Shown here piece by piece: positions 1 through 9,095 of a stretch of 64,000 nt of DNA. Below the pieces are notes generated by a model that saw nothing but the letters and a program-made list of their open reading frames with translations, did not search any database and was not told where the DNA came from. Location of the stretch: positions 446,501 through 510,500 of the forward strand of contig NZ_AP018400.1 of the NCBI RefSeq assembly GCF_003609975.1, written 5' to 3'. Made by a program: the position numbers and the translations under genes. The first letter of the stretch is position 1; each line of letters opens with the position of its first letter. This DNA comes from Streptococcus ruminantium (lineage in GTDB: Bacteria; Bacillota; Bacilli; Lactobacillales; Streptococcaceae).

Positions 1-677
1 TTCAAAAGAATAAGGAGGCTGTCTTTTCAGCAGTTCAATCAGCTACTAAGAAGGCAGGCCGTCCCAGTGAATCAGTAGAGGTAATAGCTGTCACAAAATA
101 TGTTGACAGCTCTATTGCTAATGAGCTAGTGAAAACTGGAATTACTCATATCGGTGAAAATCGTGTTGAGCAGTTTTTAGAAAAATATAACGCTTTGGCG
201 CATCACCAATTAACTTGGCACTTAATCGGTAGCTTGCAGAGGCGTAAGGTTAAGGATGTTATCCATCTTGTGGATTATTTTCATGCTTTGGATTCTGTCA
301 GACTAGCTAAAGAAATTGATAAACGTGCTAGTAAGCCGATTAAATGTTTCCTTCAGGTTAATGTTTCTGGTGAGGAGAGTAAGCATGGTTTTGCTTTGTC
401 AGAAATTGAAAGTGCACTGATTGACATCAGCTCACTAGAGAAGATTGAGTTAGTCGGCTTGATGACAATGGCTCCTTTGGGAGCGAGTGACAAGGAATTG
501 GATAGCATTTTTTCTAAGATGAAGCAGATCCAGAAAGAACTAGCTGCCCGTAATTTACCGCGAATGTCCTTTACCGAATTAAGTATGGGGATGAGTGGAG
601 ACTTTGAACGCGCCATCGCTCACGGTGCTACATACGTGAGAATTGGCTCAATATTCTTTGAATGTGGGAGAGAGTGA
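1..677 (+). CDS. yggS: YggS family PLP homeostasis protein (5' end cut by window)
   Basis: Pyridoxal-phosphate-binding protein of the YggS/PROSC family, a cytosolic PLP carrier that keeps the free cofactor level in balance; no catalytic reaction is established for the family. The frame is open from base 3, so the true start lies before the window. The PLP-binding lysine is in AVTKYVD (codon at 96-98), followed by the family motif HIGENRVEQ and, near the end, a GMSGDFERAI-like phosphate-binding segment and a VRIGSIFF C-terminus. It directly precedes sepF (4 nt), the usual streptococcal and Bacillus order at the end of the cell-division cluster. Confidence 0.93.
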   Translation, partial: QKNKEAVFSAVQSATKKAGRPSESVEVIAVTKYVDSSIANELVKTGITHIGENRVEQFLEKYNALAHHQLTWHLIGSLQRRKVKDVIHLVDYFHALDSVRLAKEIDKRASKPIKCFLQVNVSGEESKHGFALSEIESALIDISSLEKIELVGLMTMAPLGASDKELDSIFSKMKQIQKELAARNLPRMSFTELSMGMSGDFERAIAHGATYVRIGSIFFECGRE

Positions 678-681
678 ATAC

Positions 682-1242
682 ATGGCATTAAAAGATACAT
701 TTAAAAACTTATTTAATTACTTTGAAGTTGACGATGTCAATGAAGTGGAAGAGCAGGAAGATGCCTACTCAATGCCTAACGATCGTCCTAAAATGCGTGT
801 TGCCAATACTACAACTTCACCGGTGCGTGAGCAGCAACCAAGAGTAGAAACACGTCGGGAGACACGTTCAGAAAATCAACTTCAACGCCTACACGAAAGG
901 CAGCAAGAATTGATGAGCAATAACAAAGAAAGAGAAATTATCAAGACAACCATTGATATAAAGTTTCCTAAGCGGTATGAAGATGCACCAGAGATGGTGA
1001 ACCTTCTACTTGATAATGCGAGTATTCTGATCGATTTTCAATATATGTCAGAACAGCAAGCGAGACGTTGTCTAGATTATTTGGATGGTGCTCGTTCTGT
1101 ATTGTCTGGCAACTTGAAAAAGGTGTCACATACGATGTGGTTGTTGACCCCGGTCAACGTTACAGTCAACATTGAAGAATTGCGCAATGCTAACACTAGC
1201 CAAGTAGCGGATTCACATTTTGATTTTGATATAAAACGGTAA
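682..1242 (+). CDS. sepF: Cell division protein SepF
   Basis: SepF, 186 aa, a membrane-tethered partner of FtsZ that aligns protofilaments at the septum. The N-terminus (MALKDTFKNLFNYF) is the amphipathic helix that binds the membrane. An acidic, low-complexity linker covers about residues 20-85, and the C-terminal globular DUF552 domain (about 90-175) carries the conserved ARRCLDYLDGA-type segment. I chose the ATG at 682 because it has GGGAGAGAG just upstream and begins with the family N-terminus; an in-frame ATG 39 nt earlier would add unrelated residues. It is followed closely by ylmG, ylmH and divIVA in one transcription unit. Confidence 0.95.
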   Translation: MALKDTFKNLFNYFEVDDVNEVEEQEDAYSMPNDRPKMRVANTTTSPVREQQPRVETRRETRSENQLQRLHERQQELMSNNKEREIIKTTIDIKFPKRYEDAPEMVNLLLDNASILIDFQYMSEQQARRCLDYLDGARSVLSGNLKKVSHTMWLLTPVNVTVNIEELRNANTSQVADSHFDFDIKR

Positions 1243-1246
1243 CGCT

Positions 1247-1510
1247 ATGCAATTGTTGATTTTTCTAATTTTAAAAATTGTAGAAATCTATTCTTATCTT
1301 TTATTGGCTTATGCTTTATTAAGTTGGTTTCCAAATTTATATGCGACCTCGCTTGGACGTTTGATTCAATGGTTAGTGACACCAGTGTTAAAGCCTTTTA
1401 GACGTCTTAATTTGCAGTTTATGGGGTTAGATTGGACCGTCATGGCTGCAATGATTGCATTAAATATTGGAACTCGTCTTCTACTTCGACTACTGATTTT
1501 ACTAGTTTAG
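1247..1510 (+). CDS. ylmG: YggT/YlmG family membrane protein
   Basis: Small membrane protein of 87 aa with two hydrophobic segments (about residues 4-26 and 62-85) around a short positively charged stretch that includes FRRLNLQFMGLDWT, typical of the YggT/YlmG family. Its molecular role is unsettled; in Gram-positive bacteria it sits between sepF and ylmH and is linked to septum placement. It starts 4 nt after the sepF stop without a clear ribosome-binding site, so translational coupling is likely. Confidence 0.9.
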   Translation: MQLLIFLILKIVEIYSYLLLAYALLSWFPNLYATSLGRLIQWLVTPVLKPFRRLNLQFMGLDWTVMAAMIALNIGTRLLLRLLILLV

Positions 1511-1512
1511 TC

Positions 1513-2304
1513 ATGAGGAATGAGAAAAACTTGTTGCAGCATTTTGCCAAGGAAGAGAGGGAATTTGTAGAGAAAATTATGGATATGTGCCAGCAGGTCG
1601 AAGAGACATATTCCTATAGATTAACACCCTTTCTGCATCCCAGACAAGATGACATTGCATGTAAAATTGCTAACTATTATCAGTTACAAACTTTTTCCAG
1701 TCGAGATTTTGTGCCAACGGAACATTCACGGGTTATTATTGCTCCAAGTTATTATGAATTAGATATTCAGGACTTTGAGCTAACAGCTCTGGAATTATCC
1801 TATGCTAGAAAATTTCACAATTTGTCACACTCTCAAGTTCTTGGAACTTTTCTCAATCAGTTGGGAATAAAAAGAGAATACTTGGGTGATATTTTAGTAA
1901 GCGATGACCAACTGGTTGTTTTTCTAGATCAAAAGTTTGGGAAAATTGCCTTGCAATCCATTACGAAAATTGCTCGAGTTCCTGTAAAGGGAATGGAGAA
2001 AGACTGGATGACTATTCGAATGACAGTGAAACAAGACTGGCATTCAAAAGATGTACTTGTTCCCAGTTTGAGACTAGACAAGTTGATTTCAGTAGCTTTT
2101 AACCTTTCGAGATCAACTGCTCACAAGCTGATAGAAGGAGGGCATGTCAAGCTGGATTATGTACAAATAGAACATCCCAGCAAACCAGTTGAAAGCGGTC
2201 AGTTAATCAGTGTGAGGAAATACGGTAGAATCCGACTAAATGAATTTTTAGGTTTTTCTAAGCAAGGAAAGATAAAATTAAAGTTAGACATTGTTAAAAC
2301 TTAG
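1513..2304 (+). CDS. ylmH: YlmH family S4-domain RNA-binding protein
   Basis: RNA-binding protein of 263 aa. The N-terminal two thirds is the YlmH/IF3-C-like region (LTPFLHPRQDDIA, then VIIAPSYYEL), and the C-terminus from about residue 183 is an S4 domain (SLRLDKLISVAFNLSRSTAH, then ISVRKYGR). YlmH binds ribosomes and has been linked to rescue of obstructed ribosomes in Firmicutes (family knowledge). The start at 1513 is 2 nt after the ylmG stop; an upstream in-frame ATG at 1432 lies inside ylmG and reads its shadow frame. The stop overlaps the AGGAGG ribosome-binding site of divIVA. Confidence 0.92.
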   Translation: MRNEKNLLQHFAKEEREFVEKIMDMCQQVEETYSYRLTPFLHPRQDDIACKIANYYQLQTFSSRDFVPTEHSRVIIAPSYYELDIQDFELTALELSYARKFHNLSHSQVLGTFLNQLGIKREYLGDILVSDDQLVVFLDQKFGKIALQSITKIARVPVKGMEKDWMTIRMTVKQDWHSKDVLVPSLRLDKLISVAFNLSRSTAHKLIEGGHVKLDYVQIEHPSKPVESGQLISVRKYGRIRLNEFLGFSKQGKIKLKLDIVKT

Positions 2305-2312
2305 GAGGAAAG

Positions 2313-3002
2313 ATGGCACTTACAGCATTAGAATTAAAAGATAAAACTTTTGCGACAAAATTCAGAGGATATGATGCGGATGAAGTTGATGATTTTTTGG
2401 ATATTGTAACACGCGACTATGAAGATTTGATTCGTAAAAATCATGAGCAAGAATTGGAATTGAAAAATTTACGTGAGCGTTTAGCTTACTTTGATGAGAT
2501 GAAAGAATCTCTGAGTCAATCAGTTCTATTGGCTCAAGATACAGCTGAAAAAGTAAAGCATGCTGCTGAAGATCAGGCCACCAATATTATCAAGCAAGCC
2601 GACTATGATGCAGCGACCTTGCTACATGAAGCGAGAGATAGAGCAAATGAAATTCTTCGCAGTGCAACTGATAATGCAAAAAAAGTTGTTATTGAAACAG
2701 AGGAATTGAAAAATAACACGCGTATTTTTCATCAGCGCTTAAAATCAACGATAGAAAGTCAGCTCTCATTGGTTAATTCGTCTGAATGGGAGGAGATTCT
2801 TCGCCCAACAGCTAGCTATATCCAAACAAGCGATGAAGCGTTCCGAGATGTCCTTCGTAAAGCGTTGGATGAAGAAGTAGTCGTTGAAGAAGAGAGTTTG
2901 GATTACACGCGCCAATTAACACCGGAAGAAATTGCAGAATTAACCCGTCAGGCTGCTACGCTGGAGATGGATGGGACTGTAGAATTTCCGACTGAAGAAT
3001 AA
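2313..3002 (+). CDS. divIVA: Cell division protein DivIVA
   Basis: DivIVA, 229 aa, a coiled-coil protein that recognises curved membrane at poles and septa and recruits division and wall-synthesis proteins. The N-terminal DivIVA domain shows ALELKDKTFATKFRGYDADEVDDFLD, here given only as its start MALTALELKDKTF and the FRGYDADEVDDF core, followed by a long coiled coil (about 30-170) and an acidic tail. The ribosome-binding site AGGAGG is well placed. Last gene of the sepF cluster; the ileS T-box follows at once with no separate terminator visible. Confidence 0.95.
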   Translation: MALTALELKDKTFATKFRGYDADEVDDFLDIVTRDYEDLIRKNHEQELELKNLRERLAYFDEMKESLSQSVLLAQDTAEKVKHAAEDQATNIIKQADYDAATLLHEARDRANEILRSATDNAKKVVIETEELKNNTRIFHQRLKSTIESQLSLVNSSEWEEILRPTASYIQTSDEAFRDVLRKALDEEVVVEEESLDYTRQLTPEEIAELTRQAATLEMDGTVEFPTEE

Positions 3003-3004
3003 CG

Positions 3005-3222
3005 ATCATCAGCAAAGACACTGTTAATAGAAATATTTTTAGCGAGTAGGAGATGGTGGAAGTCCTACAATCCCTTTCTAGAGATAATCCCTTTGCATGA
3101 TTTTTCCTGAAAAATAGTAGGGGAAGACGTCTGTTCACGTTACGAACATAGAGGGATAGGGGAGACTCTATCTAAACTAAGGTGGTACCACGAACTTTCG
3201 TCCTTATTGGCGGGAGTTTTTT
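3005..3222 (+). promoter_or_regulatory. T-box leader of ileS (tRNA-Ile sensing)
   Basis: The conserved T-box core AAGGTGGTACCACG lies at 3179-3192. Stem I can be closed by GCAAAG (3012-3017) pairing with CTTTGC (3091-3096); an AUC at 3087-3089 in the loop is a candidate isoleucine specifier. The terminator form pairs AACTTTCGTC (3193-3202) with GGCGGGAGTT (3209-3218), using G-U pairs, followed by a T run. Uncharged tRNA-Ile would favour the antiterminator and allow ileS transcription. The T-box call is firm; the specifier position is an inference. Confidence 0.92.
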
Positions 3223-3300
3223 AATTTTCTATGATTATTAGTAATGTTGATAGTATAGAGCTGTGAAAAATAATAAAATAGAATGTAAAAAGGAGTTATG

Positions 3301-6090
3301 ATGAAGTTAAAAGAAACGCTTAATTTGGGGAAAACAGCTTTTCCTATGCGTGCTGGATTGCCAACACGTGAACCTGAATGGCAAAAGGCATGGGATGAAG
3401 CAAAATTGTATCAAAAACGTCAGGAGTTGAATGCAGGAAAACCTGCCTTTCATCTGCACGATGGACCTCCTTATGCAAATGGGAATATTCACGTTGGTCA
3501 TGCCCTGAACAAAATTTCCAAAGATATTATTGTTCGATCCAAATCAATGATGGGCTTCCGTGCACCATTCGTGCCAGGTTGGGATACGCATGGACTACCA
3601 ATTGAGCAAGTTTTGGCCAAGCAAGGTGTTAAACGCAAGGAAATGGATTTGGTGGAATACCTAGAAATGTGTCGTGATTACGCCCTTAGTCAGGTTGATA
3701 AACAGCGAGATGACTTTAAGCGTTTGGGTATTTCTGCTGACTGGGAAAATCCTTATATTACATTGACAAAGGACTACGAAGCTGCTCAGATTCGTGTCTT
3801 CGGTGCGATGGCGAACAAGGGCTATATCTATCGGGGAGCTAAGCCTGTTTATTGGTCTTGGTCTTCTGAGTCGGCTCTTGCAGAAGCTGAGATTGAGTAC
3901 CATGATATTGATTCGACTTCTCTTTACTATGCCAACAAGGTCAAGGATGGCAAGGGAGTATTGGATACAGATAGCTATATCGTAGTGTGGACAACAACTC
4001 CATTTACAGTGACAGCTTCACGTGGTTTGACAGTCGGTGCAACTATTGACTATGTTCTTGTTCAACCTGTTGGTTCAGAACGTAAGTATGTTTTGGCAGA
4101 GGCTTTGATAGATACCTTAGCTCCTAAGTTTGGTTGGGAAAGTTTTGAAGTCATCTCAAAACATAAAGGAGCTGAATTTGAATACATTGTAACAGAACAT
4201 CCATGGGATACAGCAGTTGATGAGCTGGTTATTTTGGGTGATCACGTAACGACAGACTCTGGTACAGGTATCGTCCACACAGCTCCTGGCTTCGGTGAAG
4301 ATGACTATAATGTTGGTGTAAAATATAATCTTGAAGTAGCGGTGACTGTCAATGAACGCGGATTGATGATGGAAAATGCCGGTTCTGATTTTGAAGGTCA
4401 GTTCTACGATAAGGTAGTACCGACTGTCATGGAAAAATTGGGGGACCTGCTTCTTGCTAGTGAAGTTATCAATCACTCCTACCCATTTGACTGGCGAACT
4501 AAGAAGCCAATTATCTGGCGGGCAGTACCACAATGGTTTGCTTCTGTGTCTCAGTTCCGTCAAGATATTTTGGATCAAATTGAAGCGACAACATTTATCC
4601 CGTCTTGGGGCAAAACACGTCTCTATAATATGATCCGTGATCGTGGTGACTGGGTTATCTCTCGTCAGCGTGCTTGGGGTGTGCCCCTCCCTATCTTCTA
4701 CGCAGAAGATGGAACAGCCATCATGACTAAGGAAGTAACAGATCACGTTGCTCAACTCTTTGAAGAACATGGCTCCATTATCTGGTGGAAATCTGAAGCG
4801 AAAGACCTCTTGCCGACCGATTTTAGCCATCCAGGGTCCCCAAATGGTATTTTTACTAAAGAAACCGACATCATGGATGTATGGTTTGACTCAGGTTCTT
4901 CCTGGAATGGTGTCATGAATGCTCGTGAGTCCCTTGCTTATCCGGCTGATCTTTACTTGGAAGGATCTGACCAATACCGTGGTTGGTTTAATTCATCCTT
5001 GATTACGTCTGTCGCAGTCAACGGACATGCACCTTATAAATCAGTCTTATCACAAGGCTTTGTCCTAGATGGAAAAGGTCTTAAAATGTCTAAGTCTCTT
5101 GGAAATGTTATCGTACCAAATGATGTTGCCAAGCAATACGGTGCGGAAATCCTACGCCTATGGGTAACGTCTGTTGATACCTCAAATGATGTTCGTGTGT
5201 CTATGGATATTCTAGGTCAAGTTTCTGAAACTTACCGTAAGATTCGGAATACCCTCCGTTTCTTGATTGCTAACACTTCTGATTTTAATCCTGCAACAGA
5301 TACAGTAGTCTATGAGGAACTCCGTTCTGTTGACCAGTATCTCCTTGTGAAATTTAATAAGCTGGTGGCTCAGATTCGCCAAGCTTATGAAAATTACGAT
5401 TTTATGGCAATCTACAAGTCTGTTGTAAACTTTGTAACTCTTGATTTATCAGCCTTCTATCTAGATTTTGCCAAGGATGTGGTTTATATTGATAGTGCAA
5501 AATCCCTTTCCCGTCGTCAAATGCAGACTGTTTTCTATGATATTTTAGTTAATATTACTAAGCTTTTGACACCAATTTTGCCACATACAGCAGAAGAAAT
5601 TTGGGCATATTTGGAACATGAAGAAGAAGAGTTTGTTCAGTTGGCGGAAATGCCAGAGGTAACAACTTTTGCAAATGAAGCGCAGCTACTGGCTGACTGG
5701 GAAGCCTTTATGAACTTCCGTACACAGGCACAGAAAGCATTGGAAGAAGCGCGTAATGAGAAAATCATTGGTAAATCTCTTGAGGCGCATCTGACAGCCT
5801 ATGTTTCAGCAGAAACCCAGTCATTCTTGGAAAGTTTGAATGCTGATCTTGCTCAGCTTTTGATTGTTTCTGGTTTGACAGTGACGAGAGAAACTGCTCC
5901 AGCAACAGCAGTGGTGGTGGACGAGGTTGCCTTTACTGTCGAGCGAGCGGCAGGTGAAGTCTGTGAGCGTTGCCGCCGCATTGATACAAGTGTTGTCAAG
6001 CGTAGTTATGGTGTGACAATTTGCGATCATTGCGCGAGTGTGGTAGAGGAAAACTTTGCTGAGGCAGTCGCTCAGGGGTTTGAGGCATAG
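3301..6090 (+). CDS. ileS: Isoleucine-tRNA ligase
   Basis: Isoleucyl-tRNA synthetase, 929 aa, cytosolic. Class I signatures are both present: the HIGH-type motif as [11 protein letters not shown] near residue 65 and KMSKS near residue 600. The editing (CP1) domain has [13 protein letters not shown], and the C-terminal zinc site shows CERCRR with CDHC. Length is normal. Two ATGs are adjacent (3298 and 3301); AGGAG at 3291-3295 is only 2 nt from the first but 5 nt from the second, so I start at 3301, which gives [10 protein letters not shown]. It is controlled by the T-box leader and followed by a terminator at 6103. Confidence 0.97.
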   Translation: MKLKETLNLGKTAFPMRAGLPTREPEWQKAWDEAKLYQKRQELNAGKPAFHLHDGPPYANGNIHVGHALNKISKDIIVRSKSMMGFRAPFVPGWDTHGLPIEQVLAKQGVKRKEMDLVEYLEMCRDYALSQVDKQRDDFKRLGISADWENPYITLTKDYEAAQIRVFGAMANKGYIYRGAKPVYWSWSSESALAEAEIEYHDIDSTSLYYANKVKDGKGVLDTDSYIVVWTTTPFTVTASRGLTVGATIDYVLVQPVGSERKYVLAEALIDTLAPKFGWESFEVISKHKGAEFEYIVTEHPWDTAVDELVILGDHVTTDSGTGIVHTAPGFGEDDYNVGVKYNLEVAVTVNERGLMMENAGSDFEGQFYDKVVPTVMEKLGDLLLASEVINHSYPFDWRTKKPIIWRAVPQWFASVSQFRQDILDQIEATTFIPSWGKTRLYNMIRDRGDWVISRQRAWGVPLPIFYAEDGTAIMTKEVTDHVAQLFEEHGSIIWWKSEAKDLLPTDFSHPGSPNGIFTKETDIMDVWFDSGSSWNGVMNARESLAYPADLYLEGSDQYRGWFNSSLITSVAVNGHAPYKSVLSQGFVLDGKGLKMSKSLGNVIVPNDVAKQYGAEILRLWVTSVDTSNDVRVSMDILGQVSETYRKIRNTLRFLIANTSDFNPATDTVVYEELRSVDQYLLVKFNKLVAQIRQAYENYDFMAIYKSVVNFVTLDLSAFYLDFAKDVVYIDSAKSLSRRQMQTVFYDILVNITKLLTPILPHTAEEIWAYLEHEEEEFVQLAEMPEVTTFANEAQLLADWEAFMNFRTQAQKALEEARNEKIIGKSLEAHLTAYVSAETQSFLESLNADLAQLLIVSGLTVTRETAPATAVVVDEVAFTVERAAGEVCERCRRIDTSVVKRSYGVTICDHCASVVEENFAEAVAQGFEA

Positions 6091-6102
6091 AACGAATTTA
6101 TC

Positions 6103-6132
6103 AAGTCTATCTCTAAGTGGGATAGACTTTTT
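6103..6132 (+). terminator. Terminator after ileS
   Basis: AAGTCTATC pairs with GATAGACTT around a 9-nt loop, followed by TTTTT. Confidence 0.85.
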
Positions 6133-6150
6133 CAGTTTCCTTCGGTTTTT

Positions 6151-6190
6151 AAAAAATAAACAAGCAAGCTCCAATCGAACTTGCTTGTCT
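6151..6190 (-). terminator. Terminator after the LPXTG gene, possibly two-way
   Basis: ACAAGCAAG pairs with CTTGCTTGT. On the minus strand the hairpin is followed by TTATTTTTT, which suits the surface-protein gene ending at 6271; the plus side is also T-rich. Confidence 0.8.
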
Positions 6191-6270
6191 ATTTTATATT
6201 TTAAACTTTAATTTATATGGTTGAGGTGATGGTTAAGTGATGGGGTTATCCGATCACGATTATTTCTTTT

Positions 6271-7851
6271 TTATTTTTTTCTTCTCTTTATTTGAGACAT
6301 TCCCAAGAATCCTAGTAATCCACTTCCCAGTACTGCAAGGATAGAAGGTGCCTCACCTGTATTTGGCAAGACTTTCTTAGGAGTCCGTGCCTTAGATGGC
6401 ATAGCTTTCTCTGCTTTCTTAGGAGCAGGAGCTGGCTGCTTATCCTTAGGTTGCTCAGGTTTCTTGCCTTCAGGTTGAGTTTGTTTCTCATCCTTAGGTT
6501 TCTCAGCTTTCTTGCCTTCAGGTTGAGTTTGCTTCTCGTCCTTAGGTTTCTCAGCTTTCTTGTCCTCAGGTTGAGTTTGTTTCTCATCCTTCTTAGGTTG
6601 TTCAGGTTTCTTGTCCTCAGGCTGAGTTTGCTTCTCGTCCTTAGGTGGAGTTGGCTTGTCTTCTTTCTTAGGAGCAGGAGTTTCTTTAGGTGTATCTGAC
6701 AATTTTGTCAAGACGAGAGTAATTGTCTTAACGGTAGGGTCTAGTTTGTCGTAACCTTCTTTTTTCTCAATCTTGTATGTATCAGATAGACTTTCTGTCA
6801 GCTTCTTGATTTCTGCTTCAAGCTCTTGAGGAGTTCCGTAGAACGGACGACTTTGTCGACTACCGCCATCACCGTTTGTTTCTAATACAATAATGCTCTT
6901 ATGCTGATTGAAGACCAGTAGGATTCGATTTTCTCTTTCAAATCGGTCAACATAAGGATAACCATCTTGTTTGTATTTCTCTATTGCTTTATCCAAGGTT
7001 GCTTTTAGCTCTTCTGGTGTACCTTTGAAGTCCACTTCTTCTGTCTTATCTTTTGTTTGATAGAAGAGTTTGTAGTCTTTCTTCATGCTATCATCTTGCT
7101 TAGGTTGAGATGGAGCAGGAGTTTCTTTGTCTTTCTTAGGTGCTTTCTGTTCAGGAGTTGCTTCCGGAGCTTTGTCAGATTTTGGTGTTAATGTTAAAGT
7201 GATTGTTTTTTCATGTTCTTTCTTTTCCTCAGAACGTTTTACATCATAGGTTTCTTTAAATAGATTGGTCCACTCTTCAACTTTTCGTTTCACATCTTGC
7301 TCTCTCTTATCACCGTAGAACACAGAAGTTTGTTCAGTGGCATTATCACCAACGGTTTTCAAGACGATAAAGGTTTTATAACGATGGAAAACGAGTAGCG
7401 TATTGTCCCTGTGGTCAAATCGATCAGAATGTGGGTAGCCTTGCTGTGCATATCTTTCCTTCGCTTTTTCGATTCTATTTTCTTTTTCTTTCAGGTCGTC
7501 ATAGCCTTCTTTTTCAGTCTCACCAAGAGGTCTTGCTTGTTCATTTAGCTCTCCTCTTTCAGAAAGTCCTTTTCGATAGTAGAGCCAGTATTTGTGATCC
7601 TTCTCCTGTGTTCCTTCTTTAGATGTTGGTTCCGTAGAAGTGGTTTCTCCGCTCGTAGTTGCAGCAGTTGGTTCTTCACTAGTGACAGTAGCTTTACCGG
7701 TTGAAGCAGTCGTAGAGCTCTCTGCTGTAGCGGTGTTTGCCTGAACAGCTTGTGTTGAAAGTCCGAATAGCAACGTTGTTCCAATGAGAATCGAGCCGGC
7801 ACCAGCTTGCAATTTGCGAATACTGTAATGCCTTTTCTTCTGTGGAGTCAT
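6271..7851 (-). CDS. LPXTG-anchored surface protein with duplicated domain and repeat stalk
   Basis: Sortase-anchored wall protein of 526 aa. It opens with a YSIRK-type signal peptide (YSIRK at 9-13, cleavage probably after VQAN near 39). Two homologous domains of about 130 aa follow, each starting with a K-Y-x-L-(F/Y)-Y motif and containing Y-P-x-x-D-R-F, L-L-V-F and (S/T)-x-x-F-Y-G blocks. Next is a Lys/Pro/Glu stalk of 16-residue repeats, then LPNTG (495-499), a hydrophobic segment and a KRRKK tail. It is monocistronic; a TATAAT on the minus strand at 7893-7898 is the likely -10. I do not recognise the repeated domain; a host-binding adhesin role is only inferred from architecture. Confidence 0.88.
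   Translation of the reverse strand: MTPQKKRHYSIRKLQAGAGSILIGTTLLFGLSTQAVQANTATAESSTTASTGKATVTSEEPTAATTSGETTSTEPTSKEGTQEKDHKYWLYYRKGLSERGELNEQARPLGETEKEGYDDLKEKENRIEKAKERYAQQGYPHSDRFDHRDNTLLVFHRYKTFIVLKTVGDNATEQTSVFYGDKREQDVKRKVEEWTNLFKETYDVKRSEEKKEHEKTITLTLTPKSDKAPEATPEQKAPKKDKETPAPSQPKQDDSMKKDYKLFYQTKDKTEEVDFKGTPEELKATLDKAIEKYKQDGYPYVDRFERENRILLVFNQHKSIIVLETNGDGGSRQSRPFYGTPQELEAEIKKLTESLSDTYKIEKKEGYDKLDPTVKTITLVLTKLSDTPKETPAPKKEDKPTPPKDEKQTQPEDKKPEQPKKDEKQTQPEDKKAEKPKDEKQTQPEGKKAEKPKDEKQTQPEGKKPEQPKDKQPAPAPKKAEKAMPSKARTPKKVLPNTGEAPSILAVLGSGLLGFLGMSQIKRRKK
6470..6665 (-). repeat. Tandem 48-bp repeats in the LPXTG stalk
   Basis: Copies of TCAGGTTGAG recur at 6470, 6518 and 6566 (period 48) and in altered form near 6617 (spacing 51). 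They encode 16-residue units of the form KPKDEKQTQPE(D/G)KK(A/P)E. Such in-frame repeats often vary in number between strains. Confidence 0.9.
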
Positions 7852-8018
7852 AAAAAAAATATCTCTCTTTCTTTATTCATTTTATGTATGTCATTATAAC
7901 ATATTAAAAGATATAATTTCCTTTCTTATGGTCATTGTTATGGAAAAATTATCTTTAAGAATATACTGAAAATTTAATATTTATTGATTTTTTATGCTTT
8001 TTATCGATTTATAATCCA

Positions 8019-8043
8019 GAAAAAAAGAAGCCGCTGGCTCCTT
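8019..8043 (-). terminator. Terminator after DUF1827 gene
   Basis: On the minus strand AAGGAGCC pairs with GGCTTCTT over a 3-nt loop and is followed by a run of T. The hairpin begins within the stop codon of the gene. Confidence 0.85.
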
Positions 8044-8350
8044 AAATTTCTGCAATAATGGGAATAGACATCTCAATCAACCGATCCGTATGAATCGTCT
8101 GAATGGTTGCCGTATTGATGGTTCTTTCATCGATTTTACGATGAAGAAAGAAGTCACGGATCTGCTCGATTTCGGACTGTTGTACTGCACGGTATTTGTT
8201 GCTAATCAAGAGTTCGTAGTGACGGGGGGCCTGGGTAAAAATAACGTCCGTATTGCCAGCAGAATACGTCTCTACTAGAAAAGCATCAGTATTAGCTAAC
8301 TGGTTTTGGACAAGGTGGGGATGGCTATTTGTCGTGTTTATAATCTTCAT
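8042..8350 (-). CDS. DUF1827 family protein
   Basis: Streptococcal/lactococcal protein of 102 aa without known function. It begins MKIINTTNSHPHLV and contains AGNTDVIFTQAPRHYELLIS, RKIDERTIN and HTDRLIEMSIP, the pattern I associate with DUF1827. No signal peptide or membrane segment is visible. I start at 8350 because AGGAGG lies 5 nt upstream; the in-frame ATG 45 nt earlier reads through that site. It lies downstream of clpE and a Nudix gene on the same strand, an order also found in other streptococci. Confidence 0.85.
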   Translation of the reverse strand: MKIINTTNSHPHLVQNQLANTDAFLVETYSAGNTDVIFTQAPRHYELLISNKYRAVQQSEIEQIRDFFLHRKIDERTINTATIQTIHTDRLIEMSIPIIAEI

Positions 8351-8440
8351 GAGGAACCTCCTCGTAATATAATTGTGGGGATTTTTCAATCCCAAGCTCT
8401 ATATCTCTGGCTACATTATAGCATGCTGAGAGCATTTTTA

Positions 8441-8902
8441 CTAGCTATTGAGTGAATTTTCTTGCAATTTCCATTGCTCAACACCCCATTTGTGGCTTCC
8501 ACGTTTGAGTTTTTTTATCGCTTCATCAACCGGAAACCAAGCGATATGGTTAAAATCTTCAAGAGGCTGTCCGATTTGATGGTAACTGGTGACTTGGTAG
8601 ATATGAGCTGGATTGTAAAAGTGAGTATCACGGTGACTAGAGTAGAAATACTCATCAGCCTGTCCGTAGTAGTGTCCGATTTCGGCGGTAAATCCGAGTT
8701 CTTCCATCAGTTCACGCTCTAGAGCAATGAGGTGGTTTTCTCCTTTTTCAATTTCCCCACCGGGGAGGAACCAGGCACCATTTGGTGCTTGAATGAGGAT
8801 GAGGTGCTCTTTTGTTTCATCGGGAATCACCGCATAGACACCAAAGCGGCTCTGGTAGTCAATACCAGCTTTCTTTTCTCCAAAAACAGTAATATTATCC
8901 AT
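8441..8902 (-). CDS. Nudix hydrolase
   Basis: Cytosolic Nudix pyrophosphohydrolase of 153 aa. The Nudix box is complete: G-x5-E-x7-R-E-L-M-E-E-L-G-F beginning at GEIEKGE, preceded by APNGAWFLPGG. The substrate (a nucleoside diphosphate linked to another group) cannot be told from sequence. I chose the ATG at 8902 because AAGGATGG precedes it by 8 nt; the earlier ATG at 8914 lies within that site. It sits between clpE and the DUF1827 gene. Confidence 0.88.
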   Translation of the reverse strand: MDNITVFGEKKAGIDYQSRFGVYAVIPDETKEHLILIQAPNGAWFLPGGEIEKGENHLIALERELMEELGFTAEIGHYYGQADEYFYSSHRDTHFYNPAHIYQVTSYHQIGQPLEDFNHIAWFPVDEAIKKLKRGSHKWGVEQWKLQENSLNS

Positions 8903-9059
8903 AGGCAGTTCCATCCTTTTTCATGATTGGAATGAGTTTTCTACATTATACCACTTTTTTACCATTTTTCCTTGTGATAACCTTTACAAAGGAGATATTT
9001 TCAAAGTTCTTAGCTGGCTTGATTCGATTTTGGTCATTGTGTAAAGGGAGTTTTTGAGA

Positions 9060-9087
9060 AAAATAGAACCGCTCGATGAGCGGATTC
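9060..9087 (-). terminator. Terminator after clpE
   Basis: On the minus strand CCGCTC and GAGCGG pair around a 3-nt loop, extended by A/T pairs with one bulge, and TATTTTT follows. Confidence 0.65.
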
Positions 9088-9095
9088 TATCTTTG

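Noticed and set aside
4156..4830. 224-codon minus-strand frame inside ileS
   Set aside because: Shadow of the conserved synthetase sequence; no ribosome-binding site and no protein-like pattern.
6470..6665. CRISPR-like spaced repeats
   Set aside because: The repeats are head-to-tail, in frame, and encode a surface-protein stalk; there are no spacers.
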